Shown here in pieces: positions 8,664 through 18,090 of a stretch of DNA of 45,506 bases. This DNA comes from Sediminicola sp047612485. Its GTDB lineage: Bacteria > Bacteroidota > Bacteroidia > Flavobacteriales > Flavobacteriaceae. The first letter of the stretch is position 1. Every line of letters begins with the position of its first letter. The notes beneath the pieces are model-generated. The model worked only from the letters and a program-made list of their open reading frames with translations. It did no database searches and was not told the DNA's origin. The stretch covers positions 1-45,506 of the forward strand of contig JBLGAT010000014.1 of assembly GCA_047612485.1 (NCBI GenBank), written 5' to 3'. The translations under genes and the position numbers were made by a program.

Positions 8664-9014
8664 TCAATTATTTTTATCTTCTTTTAGGATAGAAAATAAT
8701 ATGGATTGCAGAAAGGACAGTAAAAGGCTAAAAAGGAGGGCCCACCATATGTTGGCAACTTCAAATCCGGAAATCAGATTATCGGCCAAGAGGATAATAA
8801 TGGCATTGATAATCAATAGGAAAAGACCTAGGGTCAGGATGGTAATTGGGAGGGTCAATATGACCAAAATTGGTTTTACAATAAAGTTCAATAAGCTCAA
8901 GACAATGGCCACAATAATGGCCGTTGTATAGGTATCCACACCGATCCCGGGTAAAATTTTGGCCAATATGACAACTGCAAGGGCGGTCAAAAGTAATCTC
9001 AGTATGAGTTTCAT
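8664..9014 (-). CDS. phage holin family 4-like small membrane protein
   Basis: This 116-residue, very hydrophobic protein has about four predicted membrane segments. The conserved core VKPILVILTLPITILTLGLF is typical of the Phage_holin_4_2/YvlD group. Despite the name, these are usually chromosomal proteins of unknown role. It ends in a short charged tail (KEDKNN) and lies just upstream of tig. There is no lysis cassette or other phage gene nearby, so a phage origin is not supported. Confidence 0.8.
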   Translation of the reverse strand: MKLILRLLLTALAVVILAKILPGIGVDTYTTAIIVAIVLSLLNFIVKPILVILTLPITILTLGLFLLIINAIIILLADNLISGFEVANIWWALLFSLLLSFLQSILFSILKEDKNN

Positions 9015-9174
9015 CTTCTTTAATTTTAAGGTTGGGTCTTGTTATCTACAATAAATGTAAGCATTAAAATGGAATACCAATGAATGCAGACGTGGGGTTT
9101 TGATTAAATTTTCTACACTATAATGTGAAGTGGTCCGGTTGGCTAAGCTAGGGCACCATGATGCAAATTGGCCC

Positions 9175-9945
9175 CTAACTTTTCATAAAGGCCATGGTTT
9201 TTTCAAAAAAGGCTTCTGGATTTTCGGCATGAAGCCAATGTCCGGCCCTTGCTATGGTGTCCAATTCAGCTAAGGGAAAATGCCTTTTTATTTCTGGAAG
9301 GTCCTGCTTGGTCACATATTCTGAGGTATCGCCCCTTAAGAAAAGGGTAGGACCTTGGAAATTGGCGGTAGACCCAATATTTTCTCCCACCTCCTCCATT
9401 TTAGTGCTCAACACGGGAAGGTTGAAACGGAAACCAAGTTTTTCCTTGCTTTCCCAATAGAGGTTTTTAAGTAGGAATTGGCGTACCCCAAAATTCGCAA
9501 TGTGCTTGGCCAATTGTTTGTCCGCATCAGTTCGGGAGGTAATACTGTTGAGGTCGATGGCGTTTAGGCCATTCAAAATCTCATCGTGATGTGGAGGGTA
9601 ATATTTTGGTGCGATATCCGCTACCAGTAACTTGGATACCACACTGGGATAGGTACAGGCCAATTGCATGGCCGTTTTTCCACCCATTGAATGTCCGATG
9701 ACAATAACATCCTTTAATTGGTAATGCTGTATGTAATCATAGACGTCCTTGGCCAACAAATCGTAATTGAAATCTTCAGAATGAAAGCTTTTTCCGTGGT
9801 TGCGCTGGTCCAACAAATGAACTTCAAACCCTTCCTCTGCATATTGGGAGCCCAAGGTTTTCCAATTGTCGGACATGCCCAGAAAGCCATGTAGGATCAG
9901 TAATGGAACTCCATTTCCTAAAATGTTCGAATGTAATAAAGGCAT
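9175..9945 (-). CDS. alpha/beta hydrolase, YbfF-like esterase
   Basis: The 256-residue protein is a full alpha/beta hydrolase. It has LLILHGFLGMSDNWK near the start (oxyanion hole region), the nucleophile in IGHSMGGK (S86), D204 in LRGDTSEY, and H234 in AGHWLHAENPEAF. The HGFLG/NHGKS/GHSMGGK pattern resembles esterase YbfF and related thioesterase-like enzymes. Its ATG overlaps the pdxJ stop by one base (TAATG), implying translational coupling to pdxJ. Substrate unknown. Confidence 0.88.
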   Translation of the reverse strand: MPLLHSNILGNGVPLLILHGFLGMSDNWKTLGSQYAEEGFEVHLLDQRNHGKSFHSEDFNYDLLAKDVYDYIQHYQLKDVIVIGHSMGGKTAMQLACTYPSVVSKLLVADIAPKYYPPHHDEILNGLNAIDLNSITSRTDADKQLAKHIANFGVRQFLLKNLYWESKEKLGFRFNLPVLSTKMEEVGENIGSTANFQGPTLFLRGDTSEYVTKQDLPEIKRHFPLAELDTIARAGHWLHAENPEAFFEKTMAFMKS

Positions 9946-10670
9946 TACTTTAATTTGTTTAAATACATGTTCACTACATTCTCCAAACCTAGATAAAGCG
10001 ACTCGCAGATAAGGGCGTGCCCAATGGAGACTTCCAACAGGTGGGGTATGTTTTCCTTAAAATATTTTATATTGTCCAAGCTGAGGTCATGCCCTGCATT
10101 GATCCCTAAATTTAGACTATTGGCTATTTTGGCAGCCTCTATAAAAGGAAGGATTCCGGCCTTACAGCGTTCGGTATCCCCTTCCGTATATGCTTTCGCA
10201 TAACTTTCTGTGTATAATTCTATCCTATCCGTGCCTGTTGCTGCGGCTCCTTCCATCATTTTGATGTTGGCATCCACAAAAATGGAGGTACGTATTCCGT
10301 TCTGTTTGAAAGTGGAAATTACCTCTTTGAGAAAATCTTTGTGTTTGATGGTGTCCCAGCCTGCATTGGAGGTAATGGCATCAACACTGTCCGGCACCAA
10401 GGTGACTTGGGTGGGCCTTACTTCTAAGACCAGATCCATGAACTTTTGCACGGGATTGCCCTCTATATTGAATTCAGTGGTGACCACTTTCTTCAGATCT
10501 CGGGCATCTTGGTACCTGATATGTCTTTCGTCCGGGCGCGGGTGTATGGTGATCCCTTGTGCTCCAAACGCCTCTATATCCATGGCTACTTTGATCAGAT
10601 CGGGGACATTTCCGCCCCTCGCATTTCTCAAAGTGGCTATTTTATTTACGTTAACACTGAGTTTTGTCAT
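9945..10670 (-). CDS. pdxJ: pyridoxine 5'-phosphate synthase
   Basis: PdxJ condenses 3-amino-2-oxopropyl phosphate with deoxyxylulose 5-phosphate to form pyridoxine 5'-phosphate in de novo vitamin B6 synthesis. The 241-residue TIM-barrel protein has the family signatures SVNVNKIATLRNARGG, GITIHPRPDERHI, TLVPD, RIELYTE, GINAGHDL and the final HALICESLYLGLENVV. Length is normal. A TATTTTTG promoter element lies 25 bases upstream on the same strand. The gene is translationally coupled to the downstream esterase. Confidence 0.97.
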   Translation of the reverse strand: MTKLSVNVNKIATLRNARGGNVPDLIKVAMDIEAFGAQGITIHPRPDERHIRYQDARDLKKVVTTEFNIEGNPVQKFMDLVLEVRPTQVTLVPDSVDAITSNAGWDTIKHKDFLKEVISTFKQNGIRTSIFVDANIKMMEGAAATGTDRIELYTESYAKAYTEGDTERCKAGILPFIEAAKIANSLNLGINAGHDLSLDNIKYFKENIPHLLEVSIGHALICESLYLGLENVVNMYLNKLK

Positions 10671-10694
10671 GTTCTACTATTGAATTAATCCTCG

Positions 10695-10702
10695 CAAAAA
10701 TA
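10695..10702 (-). promoter_or_regulatory. -7 promoter element of pdxJ (TATTTTTG)
   Basis: On the minus strand TATTTTTG matches TAnnTTTG exactly, ending 25 bases before the pdxJ ATG. I see no clear TTG at the usual -33 position. Confidence 0.5.
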
Positions 10703-10760
10703 CAAATAAGGCATGCTTTTTGCCATTAAAAATTAGTAATTTGCATTATATTCAAGAATT

Positions 10761-11417
10761 ATGGAGATCCAATCCCGCATTATTAGAAATATCCCCGTAT
10801 TCAAAATTGGGGATTCATTAAAGGAAGTCATCAAATTCTTTAAGAACACTACCTATTCCCATGTAGCAGTGACCGATGATGGTAAATTCATGGGTCTTCT
10901 CAGTGAAATTGATCTGGAGACTTTTGATGGGAAGAAAAAGATAGAAGATTACAGGTACAATTTGGAGTCGTTTTTTGTAACGGTGGAAACCTCTTGGTTG
11001 GATGTTCTGGTAGCTTTTGCCCGTAATGAGGCCAACTTGGTACCAGTGATGGACAAGGATATGAATATAATGGGCTATTATAACCTAACAGATGTTGTTT
11101 CTGTATTTATTAATACTCCTTTTTTTACGGAACCTGGGGGTATTCTTGTGATCTCCAAAGGGATAAAGGATTATTCATTCAGCGAGATCGCACAAATAGT
11201 GGAAAGTAACAATTCCAAATTGTTGGGTGGGTTCATTACCGAAATGAAAAATGATATGGTTCAGGTGACCATTAAGATTGGAGCTACGGAGATCAACGAT
11301 ATCATACAGACTTTTAGGCGATACAATTACACCATACTTTTTGGCAATACAGACGATCAGTTTTTGGAGAATCTAAAGCAACGTTCCGATTATTTGGATA
11401 AATATCTAAACGTTTAG
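10761..11417 (+). CDS. CBS domain protein with C-terminal ACT-like segment
   Basis: The 218-residue protein begins with a CBS pair (about residues 1-120; YSHVAVTDDGKFMGLLSEID and NLVPVMDKDMNIMGYYNLTD). The second half (GGILVISKGIKDYSFSEIAQIVE to ATEINDIIQTFRRYNYTIL) reads like an ACT-type ligand-binding fold, an arrangement seen in AcuB-like proteins. Such proteins usually sense adenosine nucleotides. It ends five bases before the NAD kinase gene and is surely cotranscribed with it, so a role tied to nucleotide or NADP status is possible but unproven. Confidence 0.85.
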   Translation: MEIQSRIIRNIPVFKIGDSLKEVIKFFKNTTYSHVAVTDDGKFMGLLSEIDLETFDGKKKIEDYRYNLESFFVTVETSWLDVLVAFARNEANLVPVMDKDMNIMGYYNLTDVVSVFINTPFFTEPGGILVISKGIKDYSFSEIAQIVESNNSKLLGGFITEMKNDMVQVTIKIGATEINDIIQTFRRYNYTILFGNTDDQFLENLKQRSDYLDKYLNV

Positions 11418-11422
11418 TTTTT

Positions 11423-12304
11423 ATGAAGGTTGCCATATATGGTCAAACGTACCAAAATAATGCCCTGGATTATGTCGTTGCTTTTTTGGACGAACTGCAA
11501 AAGTCCCATTCTGAGGCCTATTTTGAAGAAGAATTCTACAAACTTTTATTTCCATCGGGTAAGCTAGCTGCCCATAAAACCTTTACCACAATAAACGGTT
11601 TGGATAATTCCTTTGATATGTTTGTCAGTTTTGGGGGGGATGGTACCATTCTACGTGCCATTACCTACGTCAGGGAATTGGACATCCCTATAGTAGGTGT
11701 CAATACGGGTAGACTGGGGTTTTTATCCACCTTTAAAAAAGAGGATGTCCGTAAAGTGGTTCAGGAATTTGTTTCCGGAGCCTATACCATTGTGGAAAGA
11801 AGTTTGTTGGAAGTGCATGCAGATGAGGATATCCCGGAATTTGGAGACCTCAATTTTGCGCTTAATGAAATAACCGTCAGCCGAAAGGATACCACCTCCA
11901 TGATAACGGTGGAGACCTATTTGAACAATGAGTATTTGACCTCCTATTGGGCAGACGGACTTATCGTATCCACACCTACGGGTTCTACAGGATATTCCTT
12001 GAGCTGTGGAGGTCCGGTAATTGCCCCAACAGCAAAATCGCTGGTTTTGACGCCAATTGCACCCCATAACCTAAACGCTAGACCCCTAGTGGTCTCGGAC
12101 AATACCGAAATACGGTTGCGTGTTTCCGGACGTGAAGAATACCATCTGCTGTCTTTGGATTCCCGTATAGCCACCTTGAAAAATGGCAAGGAAATTTTGG
12201 TTAAAAAAGCAGGATTCACCATCAAGATGATCGAATATACTTCTGAGAGTTTTTTTAAAACACTTCGCAACAAATTGTTATGGGGGGAAGATCGCCGAAA
12301 TTGA
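11423..12304 (+). CDS. nadK: NAD kinase
   Basis: NAD kinase phosphorylates NAD to NADP. The 293-residue protein carries the ATP-NAD kinase motif GGDGT at 71-75, the NE/D pair in FALNEITVSRKDTTSM, and the substrate loop GLIVSTPTGSTGYSLSCGGP, followed by TPIAPHNLNARPLV. Length and motif order are standard. It is the second gene of a two-gene unit with the CBS protein (5-base gap). Confidence 0.96.
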   Translation: MKVAIYGQTYQNNALDYVVAFLDELQKSHSEAYFEEEFYKLLFPSGKLAAHKTFTTINGLDNSFDMFVSFGGDGTILRAITYVRELDIPIVGVNTGRLGFLSTFKKEDVRKVVQEFVSGAYTIVERSLLEVHADEDIPEFGDLNFALNEITVSRKDTTSMITVETYLNNEYLTSYWADGLIVSTPTGSTGYSLSCGGPVIAPTAKSLVLTPIAPHNLNARPLVVSDNTEIRLRVSGREEYHLLSLDSRIATLKNGKEILVKKAGFTIKMIEYTSESFFKTLRNKLLWGEDRRN

Positions 12305-12397
12305 CCCCTATCTCGGACAATAAACGAAGCTAAATATTGTTTATCAAAATGAGAAAACATGTATGCCCATTTAAGTAGGCTAAAAGGCTGAAATGGT

Positions 12398-12405
12398 TAT
12401 ATTTG
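12398..12405 (+). promoter_or_regulatory. -7 promoter element of the envelope cluster (TATATTTG)
   Basis: TATATTTG matches TAnnTTTG exactly and ends 16 bases before the ATG at 12422, so the leader would be very short. It may drive DUF6089, uppS and bamA together, since their gaps are only a few bases. Confidence 0.6.
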
Positions 12406-12421
12406 CAAACTTTTGGGATTT

Positions 12422-13114
12422 ATGAGGACATTTTTTGTTGTAATTCTAGTAATGTTATTTGACCAGCTGAGCGCACAGACCTACGAAGTAGGGATTTTTG
12501 CGGGAGGAGCAAACAACATAGGGGATGTAGGGAGAACCAATTACATCTTGCCTTCGGGGCCGGCATTCGGAGGGTTGTTCAAATGGAATAAGAGTAAGAG
12601 GTACGCATGGCGGGCAAGCGCCATATATGGAAAGTTTACGGCCGATGATTTTAAATCGGATATGCCGTCAAGACAAAAAAGAGGATATGTGATGGACAAT
12701 TCCATTTTAGAGGTGTCCGCTGGACTGGAATTTAATTTTGTGGAATACAATTTGCACCAATTGGGACCTGCGTTTACGCCGTATCTATACACGGGGCTTA
12801 CTTATTTTAGGTATGATTATGCCTATTTTGATGCAGGACAATTGCAGGAAATTGGTGGAGGGCAGAGAGATGGGTCATTTGCAATTCCAATGACCATTGG
12901 CGCCAAGGCTAGGATTAACCAGTATTTAATTTTGGGAGCGGAAATAGGAGGAAGATATACCTTTACGGATAATTTGGATGGGAATAATCCTGTGGGCTCC
13001 AATTATGAACAGTTTAGATTTGGGAATATTTTTAGTGATGATTGGTACGTTTTTTCAGGGGTGACCCTAACCTATACCTTTGGTAGGAAACCGTGTCGTG
13101 ATTGCTTTGAGTAA
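12422..13114 (+). CDS. DUF6089 family outer-membrane beta-barrel-like protein
   Basis: The 230-residue protein has an N-terminal signal peptide (hydrophobic residues 4-17, likely cleavage near LSAQ). A beta-strand-rich body follows with GIFAGGANNIGDVG, WRASAIYGKF and LEFNFVEYNLHQLG, typical of the DUF6089 barrels found next to uppS and bamA in Flavobacteriia. I chose the ATG at 12422; an in-frame TTG at 12413 is too close to the promoter. It ends six bases before uppS, which suggests a role in envelope assembly. Function not established. Confidence 0.82.
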   Translation: MRTFFVVILVMLFDQLSAQTYEVGIFAGGANNIGDVGRTNYILPSGPAFGGLFKWNKSKRYAWRASAIYGKFTADDFKSDMPSRQKRGYVMDNSILEVSAGLEFNFVEYNLHQLGPAFTPYLYTGLTYFRYDYAYFDAGQLQEIGGGQRDGSFAIPMTIGAKARINQYLILGAEIGGRYTFTDNLDGNNPVGSNYEQFRFGNIFSDDWYVFSGVTLTYTFGRKPCRDCFE

Positions 13115-13120
13115 TAAGGG

Positions 13121-13864
13121 ATGATAAACACTATAGAAGATATCAAGAATCAGAATTTGCCGGTGCATTTGGCCATTATCATGGACGGTAATGGAAGGTG
13201 GGCCAAAAAACAAGGAAAACTACGTGTTTTTGGTCATGAAAATGGCGTTAAGACCGTAAGGGAAACTGTGGAAAATTGTGCAAATATTGGGATCGGATAT
13301 CTTACTCTATATACCTTTTCTACCGAAAACTGGAACAGGCCAAAGTTAGAAGTGGATACTTTAATGAAAATCTTGGTCTCCTCTTTAAAGAAAGAATTGA
13401 AAACCCTTCATAAAAACAACATCCGTTTAAATGCTATCGGTAATATTGATTCCTTACCCAAGAAGGCCAATAAGGAGTTGAAAGAGGTGATGGAAAAAAC
13501 GGCGGAAAATTCTGGAATGACACTAACCTTGGCACTGAGCTATGGTGCTAGGGAAGAGATCAGGAATGCCGTGGAGCAAATAAGTATCAAAGTTAAAAAT
13601 AATATAATTTCTCCTGAAAATATTGATGAAACGATTATTAATAACCATCTTTACACGCACAATTTACCCGATGTGGACCTGCTAATAAGGACCAGTGGAG
13701 AGCATAGAATAAGCAACTTTTTACTTTGGCAGATTGCATATGCCGAATTATATTTTATTGATGTATTTTGGCCCGATTTCAAAGAGCATCATTTGGTAGA
13801 GGCCATTATAAATTACCAAAACAGAGAACGAAGATTTGGAAAAACTAGCGAACAACTTAACTAG
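13121..13864 (+). CDS. uppS: isoprenyl (di-trans,poly-cis-undecaprenyl) diphosphate synthase
   Basis: UppS adds isopentenyl units to farnesyl diphosphate, making the lipid carrier for peptidoglycan and other envelope glycans. The 247-residue protein has IIMDGNGRWAKK (catalytic D22), TLYTFSTENWNRP, ALSYGAREEI, and the C-terminal DLLIRTSGEHRISNFLLWQ and YAELYF blocks, all diagnostic. It lies 6 bases after DUF6089 and 4 bases before bamA, the usual clustering in this group. Confidence 0.97.
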   Translation: MINTIEDIKNQNLPVHLAIIMDGNGRWAKKQGKLRVFGHENGVKTVRETVENCANIGIGYLTLYTFSTENWNRPKLEVDTLMKILVSSLKKELKTLHKNNIRLNAIGNIDSLPKKANKELKEVMEKTAENSGMTLTLALSYGAREEIRNAVEQISIKVKNNIISPENIDETIINNHLYTHNLPDVDLLIRTSGEHRISNFLLWQIAYAELYFIDVFWPDFKEHHLVEAIINYQNRERRFGKTSEQLN

Positions 13865-13868
13865 GGAT

Positions 13869-16445
13869 ATGAAAAGGTTCATATCCTTTGAGCTTTTAAC
13901 AACAATCCTACTACTTTTTTTTACCACTATAACCACCGCACAGGACACGTCCTATGAGGATGGTAAAAAGTATATTTTGGGAGGTCTGGAAGTAACGGGG
14001 CTACAGAGTTACAACGAGCAGACGGTAAAAACCTATACAGGGCTTAGGGAAGGGCAACCAATTACGATCCCAGGAGAGGAAATTAGCGCCATAATCAATA
14101 AGCTGTGGGGCTTGGAGCTTTTTAGTGATATATCTTTTTATATTACCAATATTGAGGATGGTAAGATATTCTTGGAACTGAATATTTTGGAACGCCCAAC
14201 TTTAACAGAGGTTACCGTATTTGGTGTCAAGAAAGGAAAGATAGATGATATCATCAAGGATACAGATCTTAAAAAGGGGAAGAAGATCACCGAAAGTTTG
14301 ATCGCCAACACCAAAAACTACCTTCAGAACAAGTACAAAAAGCAAGGGTACCTGAATACTAAAGTGACCATTGCGACTGCCACGGACACCATAGGGGACA
14401 ATACCCAGAAAATGGTGATCAATATCAAAAAAGGGGATAAGGTAAAGATCAAGGATATTGAGATTGAAGGAAATGAGCAGCTTTCCGATAAAAAATTGGT
14501 AAAATCCCTAAAGAATACCAAGCAAAAGAAATTTTATCGCTTTTGGAAAAAATCCAAATTTATTAAGGATGATTATAAAGAGGATTTAAATTCCCTGATT
14601 GAGAAGTATGCCGAAAACGGATTTAGGGATGCCAGGGTGATTTCCGATACCCTTATTAAGGTAGATGAAAATAATATAAATATAAAGATCAAAGTAGAAG
14701 AAGGTAATAAGTACTACTTCGGGGAAATAGATTTCGTAGGGAATACAGTGTACTCGGACCGTGTATTGAACCAAGTAATTGGAATTAAAAAAGGCGATAC
14801 ATATAACGGGGTATTGCTTAAAAAACGTCTTGCGGACGATACCAAGCCAGACGGGCAAGACATTACTAACCTCTACCAAAACAACGGGTACCTGTTCTCC
14901 AGTGTCAACCCAGTGGAAATTTCGGCACAGAACGACACCATTAATTTTGAGATCCGAATCATTGAAGGAAAGGAAACCTTTTTGAACCATATAACGGTAG
15001 AAGGAAATGACAAGACCAATGATCACGTAATCTTTAGGGAACTCAGAACACGTCCAGGACAGAAATACAGCAAGGACAACATTATCCGTAGTATCCGCGA
15101 ATTAGGGCAGCTTGGCTTCTTTGATGCAGAAAACATCCAGCCGGATATTATCAATCCAAACCCGAATGACGGTACGGTGGATATCAACTATAGTTTGGTA
15201 GAATCTGGTTCTAGCCAGATAGAATTGCAAGGTGGTTATGGTGGCGGTGGTTTTATAGGTACGCTGGGACTTTCCTTTAGTAACTTCTCCTTAAAGAATA
15301 TTTTTAATGGGGAGGCCTATAAGCCGGTACCTATGGGAGATGGACAGACCATGGCCTTGCGTTTACAGGCCAGTAGAACTTTTAGGGTGTATAGTCTTAA
15401 CTTTTCAGAGCCTTGGTTGGGAGGTAAAAAGCCTGTGCGTTTTAATATGTCCCTTTCCAGAACACAGCAGTTCCAATTTGATTTCAGAACCAGAGATATC
15501 GATAAGAATAGGCAGTTCTCCATTACAGGGGTTTCTTTAGGATTGGCCAAACGTTTGCAATGGCCAGACGATTTCTTTACCGTATCCCACTCCATAGGAT
15601 ATCAATTGTATGATTTTAGGAATTACAACATAGGTTTGTTCAATTTTGGAAATGGAAAATCCAATTCCTTGGCCTATACTTTTGGACTGTCCCGTAAATC
15701 TTCAGGGCCCAATCCTATCTTTCCAATGGGAGGTTCCAATTTTGAAATTTCGGCCAAGTTCACCCCTCCTTATTCCTTATTTAATGGTAAGGATTATAAG
15801 CAATTGAATCAGGATGAACAGAATGCGATTGAAAATCAAGATCTAGAAGCCTTGGAATCGGTGGATAGGGAGCGCTTTAAATGGTTGGAATTTTATAAGG
15901 TAAACTTTAAAGGAGATTGGTATACCAATCTGGTAGGTAAATTGGTCTTGCGTTCCAATGCAGAATTTGGATTCCTAGGAAGTTACAATAGCGATTTGGG
16001 AAATGTTCCTTTTGAGCGTTTCTACGTCGGTGGGGATGGTTTGGGTAACTTTACCTTGGACGGTAGGGAGGTAGTACAGTTGAGGGGATATGAGAACCAA
16101 TCCCTGACACCTTATAGTTTAAATCCGGCATCTGGGCAACAAGAACAAGACGGTGGTGTTGTGTACAATAAGTTCTCTTTAGAGTTGAGGTATCCATTGA
16201 CTTTAAAGCCTTCGGCCTCTATTTACGGACTGGCCTTTTTGGAAGGTGGTAACTCTTTCAATGGTTTTAGTGAATTTGATCCATTTCAAATTAAGAGATC
16301 TGCCGGGGTAGGATTACGTATATTTATGCCAGCCTTTGGTCTTTTGGGAATAGATTTTGGTTATGGGTTTGATGCGGATAATATCCCAGGTTCTGTTGGT
16401 CCCAGCGGATGGCAGACACACTTTATTATAGGGCAGCAATTCTAA
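13869..16445 (+). CDS. bamA: outer-membrane protein assembly factor BamA
   Basis: BamA is the Omp85-family core of the machine that folds beta-barrel proteins into the outer membrane. The 858-residue product starts with a signal peptide (cleavage likely near TTAQ), followed by about five POTRA repeats (LGGLEVTGLQSYNE, LEVTVFG-type strands, IKDIEIEGNEQLSD, FGEIDFVGNTVYSD, NHITVEGNDKTNDHVIFRELRTRPG) and a C-terminal 16-strand barrel from about residue 440. The last residue is Phe, the usual beta-signal end. I chose the ATG at 13869, four bases after the uppS stop, because the signal peptide starts there. Confidence 0.96.
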   Translation: MKRFISFELLTTILLLFFTTITTAQDTSYEDGKKYILGGLEVTGLQSYNEQTVKTYTGLREGQPITIPGEEISAIINKLWGLELFSDISFYITNIEDGKIFLELNILERPTLTEVTVFGVKKGKIDDIIKDTDLKKGKKITESLIANTKNYLQNKYKKQGYLNTKVTIATATDTIGDNTQKMVINIKKGDKVKIKDIEIEGNEQLSDKKLVKSLKNTKQKKFYRFWKKSKFIKDDYKEDLNSLIEKYAENGFRDARVISDTLIKVDENNINIKIKVEEGNKYYFGEIDFVGNTVYSDRVLNQVIGIKKGDTYNGVLLKKRLADDTKPDGQDITNLYQNNGYLFSSVNPVEISAQNDTINFEIRIIEGKETFLNHITVEGNDKTNDHVIFRELRTRPGQKYSKDNIIRSIRELGQLGFFDAENIQPDIINPNPNDGTVDINYSLVESGSSQIELQGGYGGGGFIGTLGLSFSNFSLKNIFNGEAYKPVPMGDGQTMALRLQASRTFRVYSLNFSEPWLGGKKPVRFNMSLSRTQQFQFDFRTRDIDKNRQFSITGVSLGLAKRLQWPDDFFTVSHSIGYQLYDFRNYNIGLFNFGNGKSNSLAYTFGLSRKSSGPNPIFPMGGSNFEISAKFTPPYSLFNGKDYKQLNQDEQNAIENQDLEALESVDRERFKWLEFYKVNFKGDWYTNLVGKLVLRSNAEFGFLGSYNSDLGNVPFERFYVGGDGLGNFTLDGREVVQLRGYENQSLTPYSLNPASGQQEQDGGVVYNKFSLELRYPLTLKPSASIYGLAFLEGGNSFNGFSEFDPFQIKRSAGVGLRIFMPAFGLLGIDFGYGFDADNIPGSVGPSGWQTHFIIGQQF

Positions 16446-16550
16446 GAATCCAAAGGACTTTCCCATGCGTGTTAAAACAAGAAATATATTCATTTTAAAA
16501 TATTTACTTATTTTGGCACGATATTTTCTATATACTAAAAAGTAAACAGT

Positions 16551-17372
16551 ATGAAAACGAAAGTTCTTTTAATCATAACAGCTTTATTCTTTTCATCAGC
16601 CATTTTTGCACAACGGGGGGTGAGGATCGGATATGTGGATATGGAATACATCTTGGAAAATGTAGAGGAGTACCGCGAAGCAAATGTACAGTTGGAGACC
16701 AAAGTCCAGAAGTGGAAGGTGGAAATAGAACAAAAGCAAAGCGTTGTGGAACAGATGAAGAAGGACCTGATGGCAGAAAAGGTACTGTTGACCAATGAGC
16801 TGATAGCTGAGCGTGAGGAAGAGATACAGGTGCTGGAAAATGAAATGTTCCAATACCAACAAGATCGTTTTGGACCGCAAGGAGATTTGGTCCTTCAAAA
16901 GCGAAGATTGGTACAGCCCATCCAGGATCAGGTTTTTAATGAGGTACAGAAGATAGGAGCCAATAAAAGATATGATTTTATTTTTGATAGTTCAGCAGAT
17001 GTTGTAATGTTGTATTCCGAAAAAAGGCACGATATCAGTGACTTGGTACTAAGGGGTATCGCTAGGACAAGAAAAATAAGCAAGCCTTTAAAGGGCAATG
17101 ATATCAATAGCCGTTTGGATGCCTTTGAAGAAGATGGGGAAGAAGTGCTAACGGAAGAGCTTCAAGAACGAATTGAAAAAGCAGGGGCAGCCCAAGAAGC
17201 TAGAGAAAAAAGTGCTGAGGAAAAAAGAGCGGAACAGCTGAAATTAAGAGAAGAACGTAAAAAGGCATACGAGGCAAGACGCAAGAAATTGCTGGAAGAC
17301 CGAGAGGCCCAACGAAAGGCAAAAGCGGAAGAAAGAAAAGATACCGAGGTGAAAAAGGATACGATCAACTAA
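16551..17372 (+). CDS. OmpH/Skp family periplasmic chaperone, long form
   Basis: Skp-like chaperones carry unfolded outer-membrane proteins to BamA. The 273-residue protein has a signal peptide (MKTKVLL..., cleavage near AIFAQ), the OmpH start IGYVDMEYILENVEEY, a long coiled-coil rich in Glu/Lys/Gln, and the conserved YDFIFDSSADVVMLYSEKRHDISDLVL ending of the core. Beyond it is an extra ~80-residue tail (about 190-273) of almost pure charged helix, longer than in E. coli Skp (161 residues). It lies 105 bases after bamA and 61 before the second ompH. Confidence 0.92.
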   Translation: MKTKVLLIITALFFSSAIFAQRGVRIGYVDMEYILENVEEYREANVQLETKVQKWKVEIEQKQSVVEQMKKDLMAEKVLLTNELIAEREEEIQVLENEMFQYQQDRFGPQGDLVLQKRRLVQPIQDQVFNEVQKIGANKRYDFIFDSSADVVMLYSEKRHDISDLVLRGIARTRKISKPLKGNDINSRLDAFEEDGEEVLTEELQERIEKAGAAQEAREKSAEEKRAEQLKLREERKKAYEARRKKLLEDREAQRKAKAEERKDTEVKKDTIN

Positions 17373-17433
17373 GAATTGGAACTTCGGGGAAATTTAAAAC
17401 CATTAATTTAACACGTAAATATTAATTAAAATC

Positions 17434-17943
17434 ATGAAACACTTAAAGAAAATAGCTGTAGCGATTGTATTGTTTGTAGGAGCTACAAGTTTTGTTAATG
17501 CTCAGAGCAAGGTAGCCCATGTCAATGTGGAACAACTCTTGTCTCAAATGCCTGAAATGATAAAGGCACAAGCAGAATTAAAAAAATTACAGGAAACCTA
17601 TAGAGCCGATATCGAAAGCTCTATGACCGAATTAAAAAATAAGTATACCCAATATTCCAACGAATCTGCTTCCAAGACTCCAGAAGAGAACGAAAAAAGA
17701 GCTTTGGAATTACAAGGTTTCGATAAGAATATTAAGGAGGCCGAGCAAGCAGCTTATCAAGAATTACAAAAGAAGCAAGGTGAGCTAATGGGACCTATCA
17801 CTGAGAAAGCTAAAGTAGCCATTGAAAAGGTTGCCGCTACTCTAGGATATGACTATGTGATCGATGCGACTGCTGGTGGTGGTTTGATCGTTGCCAAAGG
17901 AAAAGACCTCTTGCCTGATGTAAAGAAGCAATTGGGCTTCTAA
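17434..17943 (+). CDS. OmpH/Skp family periplasmic chaperone, short form
   Basis: The 169-residue protein is close in size to E. coli Skp. It has a signal peptide (MKHLKKIAVAIVLFVGATSF, cleavage near VNAQ), the core start VAHVNVEQLLSQMPEM, a central coiled coil, and the closing YDYVIDATAGGGLIVAKGKDLLPDVKKQLGF. It is a diverged tandem paralogue of the preceding gene but lacks the charged tail. A strong terminator follows, so it ends the envelope block. Confidence 0.94.
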   Translation: MKHLKKIAVAIVLFVGATSFVNAQSKVAHVNVEQLLSQMPEMIKAQAELKKLQETYRADIESSMTELKNKYTQYSNESASKTPEENEKRALELQGFDKNIKEAEQAAYQELQKKQGELMGPITEKAKVAIEKVAATLGYDYVIDATAGGGLIVAKGKDLLPDVKKQLGF

Positions 17944-17966
17944 GAAATTAGAATTTTAGTTTATAA

Positions 17967-18001
17967 GAAACCACACAAGCAATTGTGTGGTTTCTTGTTT
18001 T
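17967..18001 (+). terminator. rho-independent terminator after the second ompH
   Basis: A perfect 12-bp stem, GAAACCACACAA (17967-17978) with TTGTGTGGTTTC (17983-17994), and a 4-base loop are followed by TTGTTTT. It closes the bamA/ompH block before murI. Confidence 0.93.
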
Positions 18002-18090
18002 ATGACAACTATGAAATTCAAATTCCGGGATGATATTTTATAAAAATCCCTATGGGAATTAAAACGTAACTTCATACATTTATTTGCAGA

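Noticed and set aside
8664..9014. Phage origin suggested by the holin-like family name
   Set aside because: No endolysin, structural or integrase gene is nearby. The protein lies among housekeeping genes, and the family is mostly chromosomal.
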